Assembly: GCA_029962745.1 (NCBI GenBank)
Contig: CM057162.1
Span: 13,514,026-13,578,025 of the forward strand
Origin: Echinometra lucunter
Lineage: Eukaryota; Echinodermata; Echinoidea; Camarodonta; Echinometridae
Length of the DNA: 64,000 nt
Direction of reading: 5' to 3'
How positions within the stretch are numbered: the first letter of the stretch is position 1; each line of letters begins with the position of its first letter. Below, one piece after another: positions 21,641-33,228 of this stretch. The notes beneath the pieces are model-generated. The model saw only the letters and a program-made list of their open reading frames with translations, did not search any database and was not told the origin of the DNA. The position numbers and the translations under genes were made by a program.

Positions 21641-23680
21641 AAGATGGTCAATCTCCTTTTTTTTTTTTTTTTTTTAGATTATACAAAGTTGATCTCCTCT
21701 ATCGAGAACTCAGCAGCATGTACACACATGTATCATTTTTATAGAAGAGCATTTACTAAAATGAACTCTGACTTCTTGTTCCACTATGTATAATATTACA
21801 GTTAAGCAGCCATGTTCACTCACCCCCCCCCCCTTTTTTTTTTTCTGATACCGGTAACATTTCCCTCAACTGATCATGTACAGATGTATAACTGCAATCC
21901 TATTTTCTTCTCCTTTTTCAACCATAGGGTTATAGGCTACCTTAACAAATACGTTTCATGATGATCATGTATTCAAATTCTCGTTTGCTTGTTATCTACT
22001 AAGCAAGCTTTTGTACACTCAAACGTGCAAGGGATGCTCCTTTCTTGTAGCTTCTCTTTGTTATTCAAATCTTATCAAAATAACGTTTACTTTCTCAGTG
22101 ATGAACTCGTTAACCATTACAAATTGAATTGTCTCAATCTTGTATACATCATGAAATACCCTTCCTTACGTATTCAAGTTCACCATTCACTTCGCTTTTA
22201 CAATCTTGAATGTTATTGTTAGCAAAACTTAGCAATATCCAGCAGGTTGAAATACCTATTACGTAACACTCGCAGAATAATACGCTCATACATAAGCACT
22301 CATGTACCGTAACCTGTTGCACTCATTCCATCTATCCACCCGCTAGATGAGATCAGTTTTTCCCTTATGTTTCCTAAACTGTAAATGACCAGTCCTAAAT
22401 TTCACTTTCATATATTCTTCAACCTTGTAAATACCTTGTTATTTCTTCATTATCGATTTGAAGAAGTATTCGACTTCATGCCATTATTTATTTCTGTTAT
22501 TTTTTTTCTCTCTCTCTGTTTTCTTCTTTTTGTTTCACTTTTGTTTTGTCTCGCTCTTTTTTTTTTTTTTTTTTTTTCCTTCAAATTACTATACCCGAGT
22601 CAGTAGGGGGAAAAAAGTCCATTCGACCTCTACGGTAGCTTTTACACCAACTAATAAATCGTGAGATTACGTTCTTAACACAACCATTGAAAATTTGAGC
22701 GATTATGGGATAAAGAAAATTGAGGGAATAAAGCAAAGAAATCTACGTACACACCTTTATAACGTACACTTATTGATTAATATATCTTGAAAGTAAATCC
22801 ATACAATTTATAGCCGAAATCAAGAGTATATTTGCATGATTACAGGCAAAGCATTGATACTTGGGTATGCTGTGCATGTTTGCATCTTTAGCAGTGTTTA
22901 GGACTTCATTACCATGACTACGACAATCTTGAGCGAGTAGTTACCATAATGTCAAGCTCTATGTTCGTTCTTTTCTCCTTCTTCTTCTTCTCTGTGTGTG
23001 TGTGTGTATTTCGACTTTGCTGTGAAGACAAGCCATCTTCGTATTGTGCATTGCTGAGTTTTCTGCCATTGTAAATTCATTGGGTGATGTTTCAGTGAAC
23101 CGGCCTTTTTTTTTTTCAGTAGTACACGCTATGTATAGTATGTTGTGTGTGTTATGACACACGCGATTGCTCGGTTTGTCCTGATCTGACTAAGTTTTCT
23201 TTTATTTTTTCTTCAACACACAGCGGCTTGTTCACACGCCAGTATCGACAAACTATGTTTTCCTGCATTGTTATTTCTTTTTCTGATTTTACTTCGTAAA
23301 TCTATTTTCTTGATAATCTCTTTATCTCTTCTTTTTCCCTTTCATGATAAGCTCGAAAGGTCATGCACTAAATTCCGCTAGTTATGATGTACATGCATGA
23401 ATTTCACTCTTTCTTTTTTTCTCTTTTTTTTTTCTCCTTCTTCTAAAATCTCATATAGGAATGTACAGCCATTCCCCTTTTATGTTATTTCTAAGTTGAT
23501 AACGGTTGAGCTCCGCTCAGTTAAGCTCGTCCTTTGTGGGTCATGACGGGTGTTATCCATTCACAGATAACTCCGTATATATTGCTTTTCATACTCGCAC
23601 ATGCACCTGCACGCAACTGCACAAGCACCTACACATGTTTTCTTATCTATATTTCTCTTCTGGGGTTTCAATAATTTATC
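21641..23680. other. Inter-ORF spacer, right part
   Basis: About 2 kb without a convincing gene. Contents: a T21 run (21,657), a C11T11 junction (21,825-21,845), pyrimidine-rich stretches (22,499-22,580, 22,973-22,992 and 23,409-23,444) and a (GT)n run at 22,993. The last 160 bp before the ATG at 23,681 contain 'gcacatgcacctgcacgcaactgcacaagcacc', a GCAC-rich phrase that recalls 'cacttgcactgcac' in the 3' end of the same LINE (26,738-26,768). Confidence 0.5.
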
Positions 23681-26661
23681 ATGGCGATGAATAACAATCC
23701 TTTTATTTTTGACAACGCTATAAATGAATATCCTTTTGAGAGCAAATATTATACTCCTACTGAATTCAGTGAAACATTTCAAGATGATATTGAGGATGTT
23801 AAATTATTGCATATCAATGCTAGAAGCTTAAACAGGAATTTTGATGATCTTCAAAATCTTCTCGATTCATTAAAACATTTTAGATTCACTGCAATTGGAA
23901 TAAGTGAAACTTGGTTACACCAATCTTCCCCACCACTGTTTAATTTACCCAACTATAATTTGGTCAGAGCTGATCGTGTAGGTAAGAGAGGCGGTGGCGT
24001 CGCATTTTATGTAGCTAATCATTTAAATTTCAAAATTCGAAATGATATTAAATTTGATCAAACAGAAGTTCTCTTTATTGAAATTGACAATCTTCAAAGC
24101 AAAAATTTAATTTTAGGTGTAATATATAGAGCTCCTGATACTCATTTTGATCTATTTTATGATAATTTCGAGCAATGCGTTAGCAAATTAGCAGACGAAA
24201 ATAAGCAGATGTATTTTCTCGGTGATTTTAATGTTAACTTTCTTCCATTGCATCACAACAATCTTTCTAAAAGGTTTCTGCAACTGATGAATTCATATGG
24301 ATTTTATTCTTTCATTAATAGGCCAACTAGAATTAACATCCACTCCTCAACCTTAATTGATAACATATTTTCTAATATACACGACAAAAAGATAACTGGA
24401 GGATTGCTGTATTCCGAAGTATCTGATCACTTACCTATATTTACTGTGTGTGGAAAATCATTAACTCGTTTTAAACCACCACAACATTTTATGTATCGGA
24501 AAGAAACCCCTCGTAATATTGAAATGTTAAAACAAGATTTATTATTCGAAGAATGGAATGATATCCTGAATACAAATGATGTGAATACTGCGTATGAAAA
24601 TTTTAATTCAAAGCTACAATTCTATTACAATAAAAACATTCCCCTTGTAAGAAATGAACGTAAACGTAATACACCTATAAACCCATGGATAACGAAAGGT
24701 ATACTTAAATCTATAAAAACAAGAAACCGACTTTATAAACAACATTTGAGGAACCCTACGGATGCAAGTCTAGTTGTTTACAAAACGTATCGTAACAAAT
24801 TAACAAAGTTAATTCGTTTTTCTGGCAAGTTACACTTCTCAAACAAATTACAAAAGGTAAAATCCAACTCAGGAGCCACATGGAAAGTTATAAAAGAAAT
24901 TATGGGAACAAAAAATGAGACTATACCTAAAGATAACCTTACTTTCAATGGTAACAAAATCACAGATTCTAACGACTATGCCGATTGCTTTAATTCTTTC
25001 TTTACTAATATTGGTCCTCAACTTGCCACTCATATTACTACTCCGAATAATGCTCATTTTACTGAATTCTTTTCAGAACCGATTCAAGACTCTTTATTTT
25101 TAAGACCGACAAACCCAAATGAAATCATTAATATTGCTAAATCATTAAATTCTTCGAAATCCAAAGGTCATGATAAAATTAGTACCTCACTTTTAAAGGA
25201 AATAATCCATTTCATTGCTGATCCACTAACACACATATTTAACCAGTCTTTACAATCCGGTATTTTCCCAGAATTGTTAAAAATAGCCAATGTAACCCCA
25301 ATTTTCAAAAAAGATGACCAACATGAAATCACTAATTACCGTCCTATTTCCATTCTCCCTGGTATATCAAAAATCTTAGAAAAAATTGTTTATAATAGAT
25401 TACAATACATAATTTTCTAAACTTCCATAAAATATTAAATCCAAACCAGTATGGTTTTAGAAAAAATCATTCCACGGATCTTGCTCTGGTTCAGATACAT
25501 GATAAAATTACAGAAGCCATGGCCAAAAAAGAACACATTATTGGTATTTTCTTAGACCTCAGTAAAGCGTTCGACACTCTTAATCATGATATATTGTTTT
25601 CCAAATTGTATTCCTGTGGTGTTCGGGGCTCAGCGCTCTTATGGTTTAAAAGTTATTTAAACAACCGAAAACAGTATGTTACTTTTAATGGTATTAATTC
25701 ACGGTCTCTTCTAATCAAATGTGGTGTCCCCCAGGGATCTATCCTGGGTCCACTTCTGTTTTTATTATACGTCAATGACATAATCAATACATCATCATTG
25801 TTATCTTTTGTTCTATTTGCAGATGACACTAACATATTTTATTCTCATAAGAGCCTCAAGTCTCTAGAAAATATCTTGAATGCCGAATTAATAAAAGTTT
25901 CGAAATGGTTCAAATGCAATAAACTTTCTCTCAATATTCAGAAAACCCATTTTATACGTTTCAAGCACAACAATATCCATGTGAATAATAATTCAATTAA
26001 TATTAACATTGACAACAATACAATTGAAGAAAAGAAGAGTTCGAAATTCCTGGGTGTCATTATTGACGAGAATTTAACTTGGAATGATCACATAAATCAT
26101 GTTACACTATGTATTTCTCGAGGCGTGGGAATTATTCATAAGTTAAAGTTTATGTTACCACGAATAACTCTGTTTTTACTATACAATACACTAATACTTC
26201 CTTACATAACATACTGTAATATTGTTTGGGCCAATTGTGGAACTACCAAACTCAACCCTATTCTCACCTTACAAAAGCGGGCTCTTCGTATCTGTACAGG
26301 ATCGTCTTATTTTTCTCATTCTGATCCACTATTCTTTAAGCTCAAAACATTGAAGGTTTCTGATTTGAAAGTCATGCAAGTTGCAGTTTTTATGTTCAAA
26401 TACAAAAACAACCAACTTCCCTCCTCATTTCAAAATTTATTTAATCTAAACAGTACAATTCACACATACCCTACCCGTATTTCTGGAAATTTTCACCTAA
26501 CAAACCCAAAGTTATTAATAACTCATAAATCAATTAGACACCATGGCCCTGACCTATGGAACAATTTACCCGCAACTACAAAAATGTGTTCCTCACTTTA
26601 TTCCTTTAAAGCTACTATGAAGCGCAACCTAATATCATTGTATTCAAATCCGCCACATTGA
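23681..26661 (+). pseudogene. LINE ORF2: AP-type endonuclease and reverse transcriptase, one frameshift
   Basis: Two frames, 23,681-25,420 (579 codons) and 25,519-26,661 (380 codons). The first holds an EEP endonuclease: HINARSL (N46), SETW 75-78, RRGGG-like GKRGGGVAFY at 101, GDFN 181-184, SDH 248-250. It then enters the reverse transcriptase (NYRPISILP at 552). The second continues it: FLDLSKAFDTLNH (D13), GVPQGSILGPLLF, FADDTN (catalytic D102/D103), then the connector (FLGVIIDENLTWNDHI) and a tail ending LWNNLP. A one-base frame change near 25,405-25,420 breaks it: the other frame reads NFLNFHKILNPNQYGFRKNH across the junction. Motifs and the FADDT box place it in the CR1/L2 group (L2, Daphne or Crack-like). 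All catalytic residues remain, so inactivation looks recent or is a sequencing error in an A/T-rich run. Confidence 0.9.
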
Positions 26662-27049
26662 CTATACTTGTGTACCTATTTTTATATTATTCATCTATTT
26701 TAATCTTAAATGAATTTTGACCCCTCCTCCTCTAATGCACTTGCACTGCACTTGCACTTGCACTGCACCCTCATGACCTCTTGTTAAAAATGTGTAAGTT
26801 TTACATGTCGCTTTTTTTACCTTGAGGCCGTCGTCAACATCAAGCAGGTCGCTCATGACGACGGTCTCCTGCGTTCTGAAATTAAGTTAAATAATATTTT
26901 TCATATACTTTTTTATATTCAGAAAGAGATTGTAAATGATACGTGTGTCTAAAATGTATATGTATATAAATCTATGCAATAATTGATTATGTTGTATTGT
27001 GTTGAACATGTTGAACGCAGAAATAAATTTCAAGCAAAAAAAAAAAAAA
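26662..27049 (+). repeat. LINE 3' untranslated end with poly(A)
   Basis: Directly follows ORF2. It contains a 'cacttgcactgcacttgcacttgcactgcac' type run, an imperfect stem around 'gaccgtcgtc' (26,828 'gccgtcgtcaacatc', 26,855 'atgacgacggtc'), an AATAAA at 27,022 and a terminal A14 (27,036-27,049). A clear target duplication was not found because the 5' end is undefined. Confidence 0.8.
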
Positions 27050-28066
27050 TAAGCACATGAACCTATATTATTTTTTGCAATTTTGGCTCACATAGGTACC
27101 AAAGTACATGTAATTCTATGCAAAATTTGGAGAAAATGACATGGATTTGATTTTAACTGTGGAATGTCCTTAAATCTCTTTTGTGAAATGGTCATGGTCT
27201 AAATCTGGGATTTAATACCAAGTTTAAACCATGGACTAAAATAAACCACTGTTGTGAATTCCGGCCTAAGAGTCCAGGGTTCGAGTCTTGCTCTCGGCAT
27301 AAGAATTTTTCTTGTAATAATTGATAACAATGGCATTTATTTGGTAAGAAATAGTTACGTATCCTATTAGTGATACATATTCATTTCTGTGACATCACAG
27401 CTCTTACCTATGACATCACACAGTCTGATCAAAATGGCAGCTCCCACAAGAGAATGGCTGGCAAGAAAAGTGCACCCTTTAGAGAGATCTTTTTCCTTTC
27501 TAAATAATCAGATAGGAGTAATTTAAAGATAGTTTTAACTGGCTCAAAATTTGCGAGAAGACTATCGGCTAAAGTGTTCTGGGTTTCATTGCCCTCTAAT
27601 GATATCAGAATACATAGAATTTGCATGTTTTGTGTTCCGATGTGGAATCATGATTTTGACTGTCTCACTTTAATGAATAATGTACTGTTTTTTATGCTGC
27701 ATTATGAAAATCCATGCATTATTTACAAAGTAGATATTACCGGAATCTTTTATTCAAGAAGTTTGTGTTTCCACATTCTTTTTTTTTTTTAGTCATTGAG
27801 TGAAAAGGCTTGACTTTTACAAAGCTTTTTTAAGATGATCCCCTGAAGGCTTATTCACGTATGAAGCAGTAGCAAAGCTTCCTGGTAATGTCGCCGCATT
27901 TCATTTTACATATAAATGAATATTTTGAGGAGGCTATAAAAATGCCACAGCAAAAATGATTTATTGTGCTCCCGCTCTTCCTACATTCTTTTCCCTTTTT
28001 CTTTTCTCGCTCACGATTTTTTTTCTTCTTTTTCTTACTTTGTTTTTTCCTGTTTTGCATGGGGGG
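27050..28066. other. No gene seen
   Basis: AT-rich. 'agggttcgagtcttgctctcggca' at 27,278-27,300 resembles a tRNA B box and may be a scrap of a SINE, but no A box is visible upstream. A polypyrimidine stretch lies at 27,985-28,050. Confidence 0.45.
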
Positions 28067-28428
28067 GTGAGACTGGTAAGCTTGCACTAATTTCCGTTGA
28101 TTTAACTGAAAGAAAAAAACTTTTGTTGATTCATGAAAAAATTAATATTGCTAACAAATTACTAAGTTTAGTTGCTATGATTTTTACTTAACTATGAAAA
28201 ACTTTCCTTCTTTTACTTACTTTCTTTCTTTTCTTTTTTTTTTTTGGCATTGGGGGTGGCAACTGCCCCCACTGCCCTCCTGGCCATGTGGGTGAGACTG
28301 GTAAGCTTGCACTAACTTCTGTTAATTTAACTGAAAGAATCAAAAGCTTTTGTTGATTTATTAGAAAGGTAATATTGCTCACAAATTGCTCACAAAGTTT
28401 AGTTGCTAATGATTTTTACTTAACTATG
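28067..28428 (+). repeat. Tandem duplication, offset 225 bp, upstream of a coding exon
   Basis: 'gtgagactggtaagcttgcactaa' starts at 28,067 and 28,292. The units (28,067-28,196 and 28,292-28,428) stay alignable through 'ttaactgaaag', 'cttttgttgatt', 'aatattgct.acaaatt' and 'gatttttacttaactatg'. Both contain 'ggtaag', a possible donor. Copy 2 runs directly into the acceptor at 28,450. Confidence 0.75.
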
Positions 28429-28450
28429 TGCATATTTGTTTTTCTTACAG

Positions 28451-30224
28451 GTATGACTTGGCTGACTCAGATGACTTGGCTGACTCAGATGACTTGGCTG
28501 ACTCAGATGACTTGGCTGACTCAGATGACTTGGACGTCTCATACAGCTTGGTTGACCCAGATGACTTTATAAATGATCTCATACTTAACTTGCTCATTAG
28601 CAGCAGACACTCTCCGCACCAAGTGCATCTCTCCTCAAGGGATGCTACTGGAACCAGTCCAATTGTTCAAGGAGAAGCTGCTTTTCAGCGGATATGGTCA
28701 TCTCCCATGGAAACATTAGGAGGAAGTTTCCGTAGAAACGCACACATTACTACCAGTGTCTCAACAGAACAAGCAAGAGTGATGTACCAAGATGCTGGGG
28801 CAAGCACTAGAAGTGTTTTGCCAATACATGCCAATTTCAATGTTCCTATAATCTCTACAGGAGCAAGTACCAGCATTGCAGCCTTGGAAGGGTCTCATGA
28901 TAGTCTCCTTTTGACACAGCCATTGCAACAGAGAGGTACAGCTGGTAATTTGCCAGCTGGTAATTTGCCAGATGTAACAGGGAACACAAGGCAGAGACAT
29001 CCCCAATTTATTCCTCCTAGTCTTCAAGCAGGCATGTCTGACAGATACCTTACTACTTCTATGTTCAACCCTGAGTACAGAGAGTCTAACTGCAATCCAT
29101 CCTACCATGCCCCTTTGTCAGGCTATGCTCCATCTCCTATTCTTCAGGCCTCAAGGTATAACCAACATACCATATCCACAGGATTCATTCCACAGACACA
29201 GTATCAACCATTGGTTCCTGAGAGAGCAGGTGCTGCAACCATGGCTGAGTCTAGACAGGATCACTACACTCATTCTCACCCTGCCTCTCCTTCCAGTTCT
29301 GTTCCTTTGTGTAACCCTCCAGTCTCTGGATATCATCAACCTGTCATGCCCAGAGAGCACATCTCAGGTCCACCACATCACACAATGGTTCATGAGCAGG
29401 CAAGTTTTCCATCCTACCATGCCTCTGCTGCCAGCTCTACTCTGTTGTTTAGCCCTCCTGTCTCTGGATATGACCAACCAACCCTATACTCAGGGTGCCT
29501 TCCATCAACACAGCATCAGTCATTGGTTCCTGAGAGAGCGGGTTCTACCACCATGGCTGGATCTAGTCAGGATCACTACCCCCAACCTTACCAAACCCCA
29601 AGGACCGGTTATGTTCCACTGCCTTCTGTGTCTAACCCTAACATGTCTGGAAACTTTCAATCTACCGTGCCTGCAAGATACCATTCAGCTTCTCAGTATC
29701 AACCATCAGGTCATGATGGGACAACTTATGCCAATAGGCCTTCCATGTCTAACCCTGACATGGCTAAAATCCTTCAATCTACCACACTTACAGGACACCA
29801 GTCAGTTACCAAGTATCAACCATCAGTCCAAGAGGGAACAGCCTCTACCAACAGGCCTGCCATGTCCAACCCTATCATGTCTAGAACCCTTCACCCTACC
29901 ATGCCTATAGGACATCAGTCAGCTATTCCGTATCAGTCGGTTACCCAACAAAGAACAGATTCCTCAATCAGACCAGGTACTTCCATTCAGCTCCCACTCT
30001 CAGGTAACTTCTTGTCACCAATCCATGGTACACCCAGTACTGCGAGAGGTCAAGTCTTTCATGGTGGCAGTTCATCAGATACTGTAGGTCAGATCTCTCA
30101 TACATATGGTGAAGGTAACGGCAGTCGGAGCAGATCACACAAGAGGCAAGCTCCTTTTACTCAGTCAAGAGTTCCACAGGAGGATCCTGAAATTCCAGAG
30201 AAACAACAAAAGACTGAAGTCTAG
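28451..30224 (+). CDS. Large terminal exon: disordered, repeat-rich protein, unrecognised
   Basis: An open frame of about 590 codons that begins right after a strong acceptor (ttgtttttcttacag) and ends TAG at 30,224, so it is best read as a last coding exon entered in phase 2. The in-frame ATG at 28,428 lies in intron-like sequence and is probably not the start. It opens with four exact DLADSD-type repeats (18-bp unit, about 28,456-28,527), an acidic patch and a short hydrophobic stretch (FINDLILNLLISS). The rest is rich in S, P, Q, T and G with diverged internal repeats, such as SGYxQP...QxQPLVPERAGxxTMAxSxQDHY (two copies) and MSNPxM....QSTxxxxHQS..YQPS (three copies). A basic patch (RSRSHKRQ) lies near the end. 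The last residues KTEV fit a class I PDZ ligand. No enzyme domain was seen; a scaffold or nuclear adaptor is possible. Upstream exons are not identified. Confidence 0.55.
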
Positions 30225-31359
30225 TTGCTATGACATTGATAGAGTAAAAGCCACTACACATTGCACTATTCGACAGCTGCCTGATTTTGGAAGCATTGCG
30301 TTTTCCATTAAAGGTCAAATTCAAAGATAATCACAAATATGGCAAATGATGTATCATGAGAAACTGCCAAGCACTATAGCTCTCGAAGCAGTTTTCCATT
30401 TACTACATATCAGGTAATTAATCAAATAATACAAATAATTTTACCACTTCCTAGTATTGATATAAGAGCAATTCGCCAGAAAGGTAACGATGTTGTAATG
30501 ACGTCATTGAAGGCAACAAGCAGATGACGTCCCATAAAGAATGAGCATAATTGGAGTGTACTTATTTCTCAAACTATGAAGAATTTAATGTATTCAAACG
30601 TACCCATATTTCACACAGTTCTAAAAAGGATTGTTTGATCATTTGTTTGATCATTAACCTCATCCTGCATATTCACAATCAAAGAAACCACACTTTCCAA
30701 TTGAAAAACCTGCTGAATGATTGCACGGACGGTATTTGTTCCCTCTTGAAATGCCAAACATTCGGTGGTGTATGCAGCTGAAAATTCAATGGCGTCTGTT
30801 TCGTTTACATGCAACTGATTCATTTATTCTGTTTATGCTTCTTTTTTATCCAAATAATACCATGCACAGGGTATAGAGTGAGGCAATAGATTAAACATTT
30901 CGAGTGATGCTAGTCAAGTGAGAGAAATAACTGAAAAGAAGACTACAAAACAGGCACTAAAAATGTGTGAGATGTCATGGGATATCGTTTGCTTGTGCAA
31001 TTAACTTCCCCCCTTTGACGTCATACATCAAAGAGGCATTCGGAGAGCTCTTCCGGTGCTATGTTGGGGCTGTATTTTAGAGCTTTGTAATTGATAATAA
31101 TCCTTACTTCAAATGTTACCAAGCATTGACTTTTGACAAATTTGTCCGATCTAAGTTTCACCTACGCAATAATGAAAATTAAGTAAGCTTTTTAAATCAA
31201 TGAATATGTACTAATGAAAATTTAAAGAAGTAAAATTATCCTATTGAGGTTCAGAATAATGATTATAATACTGAAATTAAATTTTTAGTTCAGTAAGTGA
31301 CATGAAATTCCTAACATACATAGCAAAAACTATTTTAGTGATTTGAACACTTTAATAGG
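30225..31359. other. No gene seen; contains three CRE-like sites
   Basis: Two perfect TGACGTCA palindromes (30,499-30,506 and 31,016-31,023) and a TGACGTCC (30,525-30,532) lie here. A 70-codon minus-strand frame (30,823-30,611) has ordinary composition but no splice context or known family, so I leave it out. Confidence 0.4.
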
Positions 31360-31910
31360 GGAGACCGGGCCTAAATTAACACTTTTTGAAGTTCTAGCCT
31401 TGAAGTGAAATAGTTTTGTGTGAAGGATTTAAATACTGATGCTTTATTAACTTCAACGTGTATTCTATCATCACACATAAAAATAGCATGATTTGTTATC
31501 TAGAAGTTCTCAAGAAACAAGGTGAAGAAAAATAAAAATGCCTTGTTACAACTGACCCTGCTCTCCTGGCAAGTTGTAACATGGTTAGAGGAAAGTTGTA
31601 ACACATATTTCAAAATAAACATTAAAAAAGGAAACAAAACACAATGCTGATATTGGTTGAATGCTTAAGACTGTTTTCCAGAACCAGCTTTATTTTTGCC
31701 AATGAGTATTTCAAAGATTAATACTTGTAAATCAGTGTATATAGAAACTAAAAATGAACATTCACTATGAAAGCTGAAACTTTCAAAATTCATAACTCTT
31801 GAATAGATTGTCCGATTATGCTCAAACTTTCACTGTTTATCTGTCTTGTTCATTTCTATTCACTAAAAGCACACTGATGCCTGGGTTGCATTCTACTTTA
31901 AACATTGTTC
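31360..31910. repeat. Dispersed repeat family, fuller copy
   Basis: Begins near 'ggggagaccgggcctaaatt' and includes 'caagttgtaacatgg' and 'aagttgtaacaca'. The part at 31,712-31,768 matches window positions 1-57. The adjoining part at 31,775-31,910 (aactttcaaaattcataactc ... actttcactgttta) matches 45,925-46,055. The repeat therefore has at least two modules that can occur apart. Confidence 0.6.
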
Positions 31911-32231
31911 CTATACTGGTTCTACTATCTGTATGTCTGGTATATGAATACAGAGGCCATTGATTTCAGTGTACCATTTTCATTGACACAGATTGTAATT
32001 TGTATATTTTTGGTATTACATTTTTACTAGATTTCAATATCTGAAAATACTCAAGCTTTTCAACATTTTCTCATCACAGTACATATATATCACCTAACTG
32101 AACAAAAAGTCAAAATCGAAGTAAGGGAAAAAACACAGGAAGAAGATTCCTAGATTTAATATCCTGAGGAGGAAATATTTTACAGGATTTTCTTTACATG
32201 GTTTCATTCCATGTAAACACAATAAATGTAT

Positions 32232-32304
32232 TTAACCCATTAGCTACTGGAACGAGATGGTTCATGTATTAACTCTGTGGGAGTGAAAGTAGCCAACAAG
32301 TTAA
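32232..32304. mobile_element. Very short TTAA-bounded palindromic element (65 bp)
   Basis: TTAA at 32,232 and 32,301 enclose 65 bp whose ends are mirror-like: TTAACCCATTAGCTACTGG on the left and, read from the other strand, TTAACTTGTTGGCTACTTTC. The shared pattern TTAAC...TT.GCTACT also appears at 37,195 and 39,443. It is probably a minimal piggyBac-like remnant. Confidence 0.5.
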
Positions 32305-32411
32305 GAAGCACGTGCTTGTTATTTGTATCAGTACTAGATTTTCCATAAAACATATTCCAAGCTTTTCATAGCCTTATTTCATTATTTCTCTACTGTGGTA
32401 AGAAAGTGCTA

Positions 32412-32680
32412 TGTATATATTTTTGTAGTGAATTCAGTACTATATTTACAAATGTTTTATATAATACATGTACATTTTGCAGATGCATGTATACTGTATA
32501 TTTCTAATTTGTAACAGTTATATGATTGCCATACTTGCCTTTGCATGTATATATTATTAGTGTTTTCAGTACTGTATTTTCAAATGATTGATAATACATT
32601 TTGCAGATGCATGTATACTGTATAATTATGTTTAACTTTTATATGATTGCCATACTTGCCTTTGCATTCCTTTGAGATGA
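32412..32680 (+). repeat. Tandem duplication, offset 124 bp
   Basis: 'ttttgcagatgcatgtatactgtat' occurs at 32,475 and 32,599, within units that also share 'ttcagtactgtattt.caaatg' before it and 'atatgattgccatacttgcctttgcat' after it. AT-rich and non-coding. Confidence 0.75.
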
Positions 32681-32879
32681 TAGCATGCAAATGTACAAAG
32701 TTCTGTTACATTCCATTATACCTTGCCTTTTATTATGTTCTGATTATAATGATGTGATGTAATATTCATATCTACATTCATTGTTGTATTATTTAATCCA
32801 ATTTGCGGAGATTTGTGTTTTTAGTTAATGACATGAATATTGAATGAATCAATGCAATAATTAATGCAGATTAGTTGAC

Positions 32880-33228
32880 CAAGCTCTATTGACAGAAACC
32901 CTAGCTTGGTCACATGGCCTGGGGAGATAGAGTCTTCTACTTCTCTGAAATAAAGTTATGGAATAGCCTTCCACAATCTGTTAGGAATAATGAACCTTTA
33001 TCAAACTTTCATGTTGTCACTCAAGACTTATCTGTTTCCCAGTGTGATGTTATCTCAAAGGCAATAATTATACTAACAAATGGCATTGGAAATAAACTGT
33101 ATAAATTTGACACTGACTTAATTTTGAAATATGTGAGAATTCGCCATCAATTGCCTTGAGTGCCCAGCTGAGGTGGATACAGGCACTTTACAAGAAGCCT
33201 TTTTCATCATCATCATCATTATCATTTG
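32880..33228 (+). pseudogene. 5'-truncated LINE tail (CR1/L2 group)
   Basis: The frame around 32,914 reads WGDRVFYFSEIKLWNSLPQS and then VRNNEPLSNFH, the usual C-terminal end of CR1/L2-group ORF2 proteins. The later part drifts out of family wording. It is followed by 'ccttgagtgcccagctgaggtggatacaggcactttacaagaag' like 3' sequence and a (ATC)n run at 33,207, the short tandem 3' end typical of CR1/L2 rather than a poly(A). A dead, truncated insertion, different from the LINE at 23.7 kb. Confidence 0.7.

Noticed and set aside
23681..26661. Retrovirus or LTR element
   Set aside because: The endonuclease is of AP (EEP) type, there is no gag/protease/integrase and no LTR, and the element ends in poly(A): it is a LINE.
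27278..27300. tRNA B-box-like 'ggttcgagtc'
   Set aside because: No A box or cloverleaf around it.
29107..29910. 267-codon plus-strand frame inside the large exon
   Set aside because: Shadow frame of the repeat-rich protein; in-frame repeats keep other frames open as well. No start context or domain.
30611..30823. 70-codon minus-strand frame with ordinary composition
   Set aside because: No splice sites, no recognised family and short length; chance cannot be excluded.
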